7,260 bases of DNA, taken from NCBI GenBank assembly GCA_934317185.1, contig CAKREJ010000083.1, forward strand, positions 1 through 7,260, in the 5' to 3' direction. This DNA is from an uncultured Anaerobutyricum sp. (lineage in GTDB: Bacteria; Bacillota; Clostridia; Lachnospirales; Lachnospiraceae). The position numbers and the translations under genes were made by a program. A model generated the notes under the pieces. That model saw nothing but the letters and a program-made list of their open reading frames with translations, was not told the origin of the DNA and ran no database searches. Below are positions 1 to 5,084 of the stretch, piece after piece; position 1 is the stretch's first letter; the number at the start of each line of letters is the position of its first letter.

Positions 1-431
1 CACACTTCATCGCCTGAGTAACCTTTAGAGGTACAGGTGGAATCCTTTGCCCCAATTAATTCTACATCATGTCCAGTTGCTGGAATGATTGTGCGTTCCT
101 TAATGGTTGTGTTACAAACAGAACAGTATTCTCTGCCCTTGTAGCCGTCTTCTGTACAGGTTGCAGCTTTATTTGCTTCTTTCACTAAAGTGTGTGGAAT
201 TGTTGGGATAGCTCTTTCTTCTGTTTTGGAGCAGACTTTACAGGTACGGACTTCTTTGCCTTCTGCAGAACACGTTGGTTTTGTAGTAGTTGTCCACTTA
301 CCCCACTGGTGGTTGTCAGTCTTGGCTAAAGCTTCGACCTTAGTCTCTTTACAGACAGAACAGGTGTAGAGAATTTCTCCTGCTTCTTTACAGCTAGGCT
401 CTTTTGTAACTCTGCCCTTGTCCCACTGATG
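1..431 (-). repeat. Tandem Cys/His protein repeats (three complete, a fourth cut by the edge)
   Basis: Residues 771-913 of the surface protein repeat about every 38-41 residues. Each full unit has a His (H771, H811, H850), a Cys 12-13 residues later (C784, C824, C862) in a context like K-x-P-[ST]-C or A-A-T-C, then a CxxC pair (C794/C797, C834/C837, C873/C876). H891 and C903 start a fourth unit. Units 1 and 2 share HQW, and the junctions read like IPxxxH. The one-His, three-Cys spacing would suit metal binding or disulfides. That is inference; I cannot name the family with certainty. The DNA of the units has diverged, so this is a protein-level repeat. Confidence 0.85.
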
Positions 432-2741
432 GTTGTGATTTGGATCAACACGCCATTTAGCGTAGAGCGACATGTCACTTACATTGTCAATAGTAATCTT
501 AGTTAAGATTTTTCCTGTGCACTCTTCGTTATCATACCAAGCAACAAATCTGTAACCTGCTCTCGTAACCTGACTAGTTGTTGGAAGTGAGTATGTTGTA
601 CTGGCGCTCTTAAATGTGCATGTCATTGTGTAACTATCTGTATGATTTATTCCATTAATTTTTATTGTACCACCAGTGTAAACTAAATTAACTTTGTAGC
701 TTGTTTTTGCCCACTGTGCATACAATTTACTTGGAATAGTAGTAAGTGTAGCATTTGCTTTGTAGCTTTCTCCAGTTCCATCTGCTTTTGTATTCCATCC
801 TTTAAAGATGTAATTGGTTTTTGAGAAACCGCAAGAAGGTAATGTTACCTTAGAACCTTCACTGACAAACATTGGTTCTGTGTCGCCTATGGTTGCACCA
901 TTTCCATAGAAATGTATTGTTTTCACATCTTCATCTGTGAACATTACTTTTCTATTTAACCAAGGAGATGTAGCTGTGTCTTTGTAATTTACTTTATCTT
1001 TCAATGATGCAGGTAAAACTGTAGGCACTGCTCCATTACTTGTTGAAACAGAAAAAGCATGTGTTCCTATGCTACTAATGCTATCTGGCAGTGAAAGTTT
1101 GGTTGTTTCTCTCATCTGGTAAAGAGCATAGTTTTCTAACGTGGTTAAAGCTGTGTTAGATAAATCAAGCTGCGGAATACCATAGCACGCATAGAAAGCA
1201 TACCCGCCAATCGTTGTTAATGTGTCCGGTAAAGTAATCTTGGCTAAAGCAGAACAGCCATAGAATGCTTTGGATGGCACGCTAGTAAAGGTAGACTGGC
1301 TAAAGTCTAAGTTCTCCAATGCTTTACAATTAGAGAATGCTGCTGAACCAATAGACTTTAAATTACACTTATCAAGTCCTTCGATGTTTGTTAATGACTG
1401 ACAATTGTAGAAAGCCTCGTCACCAATTGAAGTGATTGTACTTGGTAACTTAATGGTCTTGAGATTTTTACAGTATGCAAAAGCTCCTTTAGGGATGCTG
1501 GTAAGTTTTGAGTTTGATAAGTCAAGTTCCTCTATGCTAGAGCATCCTGAAAACGACCTTTCCCCTAACTCATTAAGATTAGGTGCTCCTCCATCTATTA
1601 CTAAAGATTTCAAGTTATCCATAGAATTAAAAGCATCTCTACTAATTTGTGTTATAGAACTTGGAAGTTTAATTGACGTTAAGTCCGCAGTAAGTCCTCT
1701 AACATACGTAACTGGGATTCCATCTATTTCATCTGGAACAACAAAATCTGAACCATTAGAGAAATCAAATCCCTGTAGATTTAATCCCCAGTTTCCCATT
1801 TCATCCCAGTTGTTATAGTCGCTATACTGATTTGGATTATTTTTATCATAGTCTAAGGTAAAATAACAATTATCTTTTTTGAGATAATTGTTATTATCAA
1901 ATACTCTATTAATGTGATTATTTGCCCAAGAATAAAGATTAAAATCTGGGACACCACTAATTGGGTCACTTAAAATCCACTTTCTGTTTTGAGAATCATA
2001 AGAGAAAACGCAAGCATGTTTTGTATTCTGAACATAACTAGAGGGAATTCCTTCAATTTGACATAATCTTTCTAGAATACTAGAATACTGTCCGCATGCA
2101 CCAATTTTCTGTTCCCACGCCTTTTCGAGAGATAAACCATCATATTTAATATCAGTAGTCATCACAGTACTTACATATTTAGAAAGAGTAATTATCTTAT
2201 CATACTCAGTCTTGCAATCCTTGATAGCTTCATCGGCACAGGATTTCATGTCTAAGTACAGCTCTGATGTTTTATCCACGTTCTCTGGTAGCATACTCTT
2301 ACTTGGGTCTTTGTATTTCTGGATTAAGTCATTCACTTTTTTGGTTGCTGTGAGTGCTGGGAAGTAGGTTTCGGGATTAGCGTAAACACTGAATTTTTGT
2401 GTTGACTTGTCTAAAGGGTCGTAACCTGGATTTTGAATATCACCTTTTTGAAGTTCGAGACTGTAATTATCAAGCTGAAACTCTTCACCATCGTAACGTA
2501 AATTACCAGTTAATCCACGTCCATTACCATACGTTTCAAGGTTATAAAACTCCAATGTTTTTCCATTCTTAAGGGTTCTTTTAGTCAAAAAATGCTCCCC
2601 ATTTGGGAGCACATAATAATCGTTATTTTCCTCTTCAGCCTGAGTAGTCGGTGTAGCTGCTTTAACTAACTTTGGTGTGAAAAGTCCTCCGAAAGTTAGA
2701 GTCGTGGCTAAAGCTCCGACCAACAAAAATCTTTTTTTCAT
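1..2741 (-). CDS. Secreted multidomain surface protein: transglutaminase-like, BspA-type LRR, InlB-type and Cys/His repeats (3'-truncated by window)
   Basis: One uninterrupted reading frame of 913 codons runs from the ATG at 2741-2739 off the left edge, so the C-terminus and any wall anchor are not visible. An AAGGAGA ribosome site lies 9 bases upstream (2751-2757). Residues 1-28 form a signal peptide (MKKR, hydrophobic core, VKA|A cleavage). Residues about 30-170 are unassigned. Residues about 178-300 resemble a transglutaminase-like fold: C216 in GACGQYS, H242 in KHACVFS, D259 in LSDP. The usual HAW/HVW motif reads HAC here. Residues about 344-565 hold nine LRR_5/BspA-type repeats, 606-764 two InlB-type beta repeats (ending YAQWA and YAKWR), and 771 onward Cys/His repeats. 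The family is extracellular and linked to adhesion or protein binding. Whether the transglutaminase-like domain acts as a protease, cross-linker or binding module is unknown. The gene is visibly more A+T-rich than the metabolic genes beside it. Confidence 0.93.
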   Translation of the reverse strand, partial: MKKRFLLVGALATTLTFGGLFTPKLVKAATPTTQAEEENNDYYVLPNGEHFLTKRTLKNGKTLEFYNLETYGNGRGLTGNLRYDGEEFQLDNYSLELQKGDIQNPGYDPLDKSTQKFSVYANPETYFPALTATKKVNDLIQKYKDPSKSMLPENVDKTSELYLDMKSCADEAIKDCKTEYDKIITLSKYVSTVMTTDIKYDGLSLEKAWEQKIGACGQYSSILERLCQIEGIPSSYVQNTKHACVFSYDSQNRKWILSDPISGVPDFNLYSWANNHINRVFDNNNYLKKDNCYFTLDYDKNNPNQYSDYNNWDEMGNWGLNLQGFDFSNGSDFVVPDEIDGIPVTYVRGLTADLTSIKLPSSITQISRDAFNSMDNLKSLVIDGGAPNLNELGERSFSGCSSIEELDLSNSKLTSIPKGAFAYCKNLKTIKLPSTITSIGDEAFYNCQSLTNIEGLDKCNLKSIGSAAFSNCKALENLDFSQSTFTSVPSKAFYGCSALAKITLPDTLTTIGGYAFYACYGIPQLDLSNTALTTLENYALYQMRETTKLSLPDSISSIGTHAFSVSTSNGAVPTVLPASLKDKVNYKDTATSPWLNRKVMFTDEDVKTIHFYGNGATIGDTEPMFVSEGSKVTLPSCGFSKTNYIFKGWNTKADGTGESYKANATLTTIPSKLYAQWAKTSYKVNLVYTGGTIKINGINHTDSYTMTCTFKSASTTYSLPTTSQVTRAGYRFVAWYDNEECTGKILTKITIDNVSDMSLYAKWRVDPNHNHQWDKGRVTKEPSCKEAGEILYTCSVCKETKVEALAKTDNHQWGKWTTTTKPTCSAEGKEVRTCKVCSKTEERAIPTIPHTLVKEANKAATCTEDGYKGREYCSVCNTTIKERTIIPATGHDVELIGAKDSTCTSKGYSGDEV
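450..926 (-). repeat. Two InlB-type (Listeria-Bacteroides) beta repeats
   Basis: Residues about 606-678 and 680-764 each show the pattern of this extracellular beta-grasp-like repeat: an initial hydrophobic beta strand, a GY/NYxFxGW or GYRFVAWYD core, and a closing LYAQWA or LYAKWR. The first unit is canonical (FKGWNTKADGTG). The second is longer, with an insert around residues 690-720. In known surface proteins these repeats act as spacers or binding modules between LRRs and the wall-proximal region. Confidence 0.85.
1047..1712 (-). repeat. Nine BspA-type leucine-rich repeats (LRR_5)
   Basis: Residues about 344-565 repeat every 22-26 residues with the pattern L..I.LP.[ST]I..I...AF..C..L. 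The AF-type anchor positions are at about 370, 396, 420, 443, 468, 492, 515, 539 (AL) and 562. Units ending LP-[SD]-[ST] alternate with units carrying LD[LF]S[NQ], a common arrangement in BspA-like proteins. These domains are known from host- and protein-binding surface proteins of oral and gut bacteria. The ligand here is unknown. Confidence 0.92.
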
Positions 2742-2767
2742 AATTATTACTCTCCTTTTTAAAAGTT

Positions 2768-2788
2768 TATATATCTCTACCATATATA
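2768..2788. repeat. Perfect 7-bp A/T inverted repeat in the surface-protein leader
   Basis: TATATAT at 2768-2774 and ATATATA at 2782-2788 flank a 7-base spacer, within the predicted 5' leader between the -10 box and the ribosome site. On the minus strand it contains TATATGGTAG, the same string found in the stem of the large terminator hairpin further upstream. It could be a weak hairpin, an operator or a degraded repeat copy. Pure A/T stems arise easily by chance here. Confidence 0.35.
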
Positions 2789-2806
2789 CTTTCTCTTCTA
2801 AAAAGT

Positions 2807-2835
2807 ATTATACCTCAAAAAAGAGAAAAAAGCGA
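2807..2835 (-). promoter_or_regulatory. Probable sigma-A promoter of the surface-protein gene
   Basis: On the minus strand a perfect TATAAT (2807-2812) lies 65 bases upstream of the start codon. A 17-base spacer places the -35 at TCGCTT (2830-2835), a poor match to TTGACA, so the promoter may be weak or need an activator. The expected transcript start near 2799 would give a leader of about 57 bases. The box itself is convincing; its use is inferred. Confidence 0.55.
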
Positions 2836-2927
2836 GCCTCAAAGATAGAAAAATCCTTATTTATTTAAGAAAATGAACGAAAAATAAAAAATCCAAATCA
2901 TTCTGCCAAGCCAACAAACAAAAAAAC

Positions 2928-2979
2928 AAAAAAATATATGGTAGCGACTGCTGACACAGATGCTACCATATATTTTTTT
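2928..2979 (-). terminator. Perfect 18-bp stem-loop, bidirectional intrinsic terminator
   Basis: The arms at 2928-2945 and 2962-2979 are exactly complementary: seven A, then TATATGGTAGC, against GCTACCATATA then seven T. The loop is 16 bases. Read on the minus strand, the stem lies downstream of the ligase stop and runs into a T-rich tract (TTTTTTTGTTTTTTTG), as expected for rho-independent termination. On the plus strand it also ends in T7-A-T5. Much of the stem is A/T, so strength is uncertain. The 16-base loop is conserved in a second copy near 7227-7242, which plain termination would not require. Confidence 0.72.
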
Positions 2980-2991
2980 ATTTTTCGTCCG
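2943..2991 (-). repeat. 49-bp dispersed repeat, copy 1
   Basis: Read on the minus strand from 2991 to 2943, this aligns without gaps to 7197-7245 on the plus strand with 45 of 49 identical bases. It starts CGGACGAAAAATAAAAAA and ends in AGTCGCT. It begins 24 bases beyond the ligase stop codon, in the sense of ligase transcription, and supplies half of the terminator stem and its whole loop. The two copies are inverted and bracket the three metabolic genes. Confidence 0.9.
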
Positions 2992-2994
2992 CTC

Positions 2995-3019
2995 CTTAGT
3001 AAATGAAATAGTTACTAAG
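2995..3019. repeat. 8-bp inverted repeat spanning the ligase stop codon
   Basis: CTTAGTAA (2995-3002) and TTACTAAG (3012-3019) are exact reverse complements around a 9-base loop and include the ligase TAG stop at 3015-3017. It has no following T tract on either strand. It could stabilise the mRNA 3' end next to the real terminator, or mark the end of the adjacent repeat element. Confidence 0.5.
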
Positions 3020-4649
3020 CTCTGTTTTGTTGTGCTACGAGATATTCTGCTCCATATTTCTTACGGAGTGCAGGTTTCTCAATCTTTCCGGTTGCATTTC
3101 TAGGTACATCTGCAAATATAATCTTCTTTGGACGTTTGTAACGAGGAAGCTTCATGCAGTATTCTTCAATCTCCTCTTCCGTACATTCCATACCGTCCTT
3201 TACAGAGATGATTGCTCCGGTAATCTCTCCTAAACGCTTATCCGGAAGTCCGATTACGGCTACATCCTTTACCTTATCATAGGCACTTAAGAAGTTCTCG
3301 ATCTGTACCGGATAGATATTTTCTCCACCACTTACGATAACGTCCTTCTTACGGTCTACAAGAAAATAGAATCCATCTTCATCCTGCATCGCCATATCTC
3401 CGGTAAAAAGCCATCCGTCTTTGAGTGTCTCCGCAGTTGCCTTTGGATCGTTGTAATAACAGGTCATCATTCCCGGTCCCTGTACGCAAAGCTCTCCAAC
3501 CTCTCCTTGTGGAAGTGCATTCCCATTCTCATCTACAATCTTACAGGACCAGCGGTATCCCGGAATTCCGATTGCTCCAACTTTATTAATGTTCTCTATT
3601 CCAAGATGTACACATCCCGGACCGGTAGATTCGGAAAGACCATAATTTGTATCATACAAATGGTTCGGGAAATATTCTTTCCAGTGTTTAATTAATGACG
3701 GCGGTACCGGCTGTGCACCGATATGCATCAAACGCCACTGAGATAGTTCATAATTCTCCAGTTTTAAATCTCCTCTGTCAAGACTGTCTAAAATATCCTG
3801 TGCCCACGGAACTAAGAGCCATACTATCGTACAATGCTCTTTTGATACGGCATCAAGAATAATCTCCGGTGTCGTACCTTTTAACAATACTGCCTTACTT
3901 CCCGCACACAAGCTACCCATCCAGTGAAACTTAGCTCCGGTATGATACAGCGGAGGAATACATAAAAAGACATCTTCCCTGTTCGTCAGATGATGCTTCT
4001 GCTCCATCTGTGCTGCCTGTAAAAGGCTCTCATGATTATGAAGAATTGCCTTCGGAAATCCTGTTGTTCCTGATGAAAAGTAAATTGCTGCATCATCTTC
4101 ATCCTCTAAACGAACTAACGGAGCCTGACTGGAACAATCTGCTACAAGCTCCCGATAACTTTCTGCGAATGTCGGGCAGCCATCTCCTACATAAATCAAA
4201 AGACGACCTTTGCTAAGTTCTTCTTCAATCGCCTCGATACGTCCGATAAACTCCGGTCCAAAGAAAAGCACATGAACTTCTGCCAGATCTGCACAGTATT
4301 TAATCTCATCAGAAGCAAATCGGAAATTAAACGGTACGGCGATTGCCCCTGTTTTTAAAATACCAAAATAAATCGGCAGCCACTCCAGACAGTTAAACAT
4401 TAAGATTGCTACACGATCGCCCTTCTGAACACCTCTGCTTAATAACATATTCGCTACACGATTCGCCTTCTCATCAAAAACACTCCACGTAATCTCACGA
4501 CGATACGGAACAGAAGAAGTCTGCTGCACAAGGTCATATTCCTTCCATGTTGTCTTTCTTGTATCCTTCATCGTAGGATTTAACTCTACTAAAGCAACCT
4601 CATCTCCGTAAAGCTTATGATTTCTCTCAAGTAAATCTGTAACTGGCAT
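3015..4649 (-). CDS. Acyl-CoA synthetase / AMP-dependent carboxylate-CoA ligase (ANL superfamily)
   Basis: A complete 544-residue protein of normal family length. It is predicted to adenylate a carboxylic acid with ATP and transfer it to CoA in the cytoplasm. Visible ANL core motifs in order: phosphate loop YFSSGTTGFPK (190-200), A5 motif YGLSES (336-341), D418 in GWLFTGD for ribose binding, hinge DRKKD (432-436) followed by VSGGENIYP, and catalytic lysine K522 in PRNATGKIEK. There is no signal peptide. The start is the ATG at 4649-4647, with an AAGG-containing ribosome site (4661-4664) 11 bases away. The N-terminus carries an extra stretch at about residues 24-52. The substrate (fatty, aryl or bile-type acid) cannot be told from motifs. 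It lies divergent to the aminotransferase operon, which suggests related metabolism, and has its own leader hairpin and a strong terminator. Confidence 0.93.
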   Translation of the reverse strand: MPVTDLLERNHKLYGDEVALVELNPTMKDTRKTTWKEYDLVQQTSSVPYRREITWSVFDEKANRVANMLLSRGVQKGDRVAILMFNCLEWLPIYFGILKTGAIAVPFNFRFASDEIKYCADLAEVHVLFFGPEFIGRIEAIEEELSKGRLLIYVGDGCPTFAESYRELVADCSSQAPLVRLEDEDDAAIYFSSGTTGFPKAILHNHESLLQAAQMEQKHHLTNREDVFLCIPPLYHTGAKFHWMGSLCAGSKAVLLKGTTPEIILDAVSKEHCTIVWLLVPWAQDILDSLDRGDLKLENYELSQWRLMHIGAQPVPPSLIKHWKEYFPNHLYDTNYGLSESTGPGCVHLGIENINKVGAIGIPGYRWSCKIVDENGNALPQGEVGELCVQGPGMMTCYYNDPKATAETLKDGWLFTGDMAMQDEDGFYFLVDRKKDVIVSGGENIYPVQIENFLSAYDKVKDVAVIGLPDKRLGEITGAIISVKDGMECTEEEIEEYCMKLPRYKRPKKIIFADVPRNATGKIEKPALRKKYGAEYLVAQQNRA

Positions 4650-4689
4650 AACGCTACCATCCTTTTCTTAAAAAATTTAAATATTTAAA

Positions 4690-4719
4690 ATACAGACACC
4701 CCTTTCTCTGCGTCTGTAT
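4690..4719 (-). promoter_or_regulatory. Leader hairpin of the ligase mRNA (possible attenuator)
   Basis: ATACAGAC (4690-4697) and GTCTGTAT (4712-4719) form a perfect 8-bp stem around a 14-base loop, between the predicted transcript start and the ribosome site. On the minus strand it is followed by TTT, AAA and further A/T-rich sequence. The T tract is thus short and broken, so this could be a weak attenuator, an mRNA-stability element or a binding site. Confidence 0.45.
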
Positions 4720-4767
4720 CTCTTAATCTTCCTAATCCCTCTTCACTTTTTCTCTTTTATTTATTAA

Positions 4768-4778
4768 AGTGTTGCACT
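4768..4778. promoter_or_regulatory. Small palindrome AGTG-ttg-CACT at the ligase transcript start
   Basis: An exact 4-bp inverted repeat with a 3-base centre, directly abutting the larger palindrome. It falls where transcription from the predicted ligase promoter would begin (near 4777), a typical repressor position. CACT recurs at 4824-4827 and 4832-4835 upstream of the -35, which could be extra half-sites. Short enough to be chance on its own. Confidence 0.35.
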
Positions 4779-4794
4779 ATGATAAAGTATCATA
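4778..4794. promoter_or_regulatory. 17-bp palindromic operator candidate over the ligase -10
   Basis: TATGATA-aag-TATCATA is a perfect 7-bp inverted repeat with a 3-base centre. The predicted minus-strand -10 (4784-4789) lies inside it. The size and symmetry are like the dyads bound by dimeric helix-turn-helix repressors such as TetR, GntR or MarR types. No regulator gene is present in the window, so the binding protein is unknown. Confidence 0.5.
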
Positions 4795-4812
4795 TTTTGT
4801 GAAAAAAGTCAA
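4784..4812 (-). promoter_or_regulatory. Predicted sigma-A promoter of the ligase gene
   Basis: On the minus strand TTGACT (4807-4812) is followed by a 17-base spacer and TACTTT (4784-4789). The -35 is close to consensus and the -10 is weak. This would start transcription near 4777, giving a leader of about 128 bases with the hairpin at 4690-4719. The overlap with a palindrome suggests regulated expression. Confidence 0.5.
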
Positions 4813-4897
4813 CGCTATCTCGTCACTCTGGCACTTTTTTCGGGCAGGCACCACCTACAAATTTCTCTTTAAATCCTGTGACGTTTTACAAGCTTCG

Positions 4898-4926
4898 TTG
4901 ACAGATTTCCTTTTTTGCTCTATGAT
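4898..4926 (+). promoter_or_regulatory. Strong sigma-A promoter of the aminotransferase-amidohydrolase operon
   Basis: A perfect TTGACA (4898-4903), a 17-base spacer and TATGAT (4921-4926), five of six matches to TATAAT. This is the best promoter in the window. Transcription would start near 4933, leaving a leader of about 150 bases before the aminotransferase ATG at 5085. That is long enough for the hairpins seen there to act on the RNA. Confidence 0.78.
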
Positions 4927-4954
4927 TATATAACAACGGGCCAAAAGGATAATA

Positions 4955-5004
4955 CTGTCATTTGTACTTACATACATGACAGGCTTTTTAAACTTTAAAC
5001 CTGT
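4955..5004 (+). promoter_or_regulatory. Attenuator-like leader: terminator hairpin with a competing fold
   Basis: CTGTCAT (4955-4961) pairs perfectly with ATGACAG (4976-4982), followed by GCTTTTTAAA: a small intrinsic-terminator shape about 20 bases after the predicted transcript start. The 3' arm can alternatively pair through ACAGG (4979-4983) with CCTGT (5000-5004), plus three A-U pairs after a bulge. The two folds exclude each other. I do not recognise a known riboswitch or T-box signature. The T run is only five bases, so termination may be inefficient. Confidence 0.45.
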
Positions 5005-5018
5005 AAATATCCAGTCAA

Positions 5019-5037
5019 ACTCAGAATATATTTGAGT
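5019..5037 (+). promoter_or_regulatory. Inverted repeat in the aminotransferase leader
   Basis: ACTCAGA and TTTGAGT (5019-5037) form a 7-bp stem with one G-U pair and a 5-base loop, about 48 bases before the start codon. It may be an RNA hairpin or a DNA operator. A weak second promoter (TTGAGT 5032-5037, TAAAAT 5057-5062, 19-base spacer) overlaps it and is not convincing. Confidence 0.35.
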
Positions 5038-5084
5038 CTAATATCATTATATCTGATAAAATAAACAGAAACGAGGATGAAATT

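Larger units (their letters stand above)
2861..3003. mobile_element. MITE-like palindromic intergenic element with imperfect terminal inverted repeats
   Basis: The left arm (2861-2892) and the complement of the right arm (2973-3003) read alike: a TTA-TTAAGA-type start, then AACG or GGACG, then AAAAATAAAAAA. Between them sits a perfect 18-bp stem-loop. The left arm matches 7184-7215 at 28 of 32 positions without gaps; the right arm plus loop matches 7197-7245 at 45 of 49. It has no coding capacity and I see no clear target-site duplication. This fits a small non-autonomous repeat or a dispersed intergenic palindrome. It could also be several terminator-associated repeats lying together. Confidence 0.5.
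4650..5084. other. Divergent intergenic control region, 435 bp
   Basis: This holds no credible gene; short frames through it overlap the aminotransferase antisense and lack a ribosome site. It contains, left to right, the ligase ribosome site (4661-4664), a leader hairpin (4690-4719), a pyrimidine-rich stretch (4720-4760), two palindromes (4768-4778 and 4778-4794), the ligase promoter (4784-4812), a segment with repeated CACT and GGCAC words (4821-4852), the aminotransferase promoter (4898-4926), an attenuator-like hairpin (4955-4989), an inverted repeat (5019-5037) and the aminotransferase ribosome site (GAGG, 5073-5076). The promoters face outward and their -35 boxes are about 85 bases apart, so shared control from the middle is plausible. 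Confidence 0.8.

Noticed and set aside
1..431. DNA-level tandem repeat capable of slippage
   Set aside because: The Cys/His units are similar as protein only; their nucleotide sequences have diverged too much to act as a slippage-prone array.
1432..1818. A 128-codon plus-strand frame antisense to the surface gene
   Set aside because: It lies fully within the LRR-coding region, whose minus-strand protein is clearly real; the opposite frame stays open because of the repetitive codons and shows no domain or ribosome site.
2677..2868. A 63-codon plus-strand frame, rich in Lys and Ser, with a hydrophobic stretch
   Set aside because: It overlaps the signal-peptide start, ribosome site and promoter of the surface gene antisense, has no ribosome site of its own, and its Lys-rich end is translated A-tract.
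2861..3003. CRISPR array or phage attachment site in the repeat-rich spacer
   Set aside because: The repeats are inverted and unevenly spaced rather than direct with regular spacers, and no cas gene, integrase or tRNA is nearby.
4829..4846. Possible sigma-54 promoter (TGGCAC near 4829)
   Set aside because: TGGCAC resembles the -24 half, but at the required spacing there is GGG rather than a GC -12 element, and a good sigma-A promoter lies just downstream.
4933..5084. Known riboswitch or T-box in the aminotransferase leader
   Set aside because: No T-box TGGNACCGCG-type sequence and no aptamer core that I recognise; only generic hairpins are supported.
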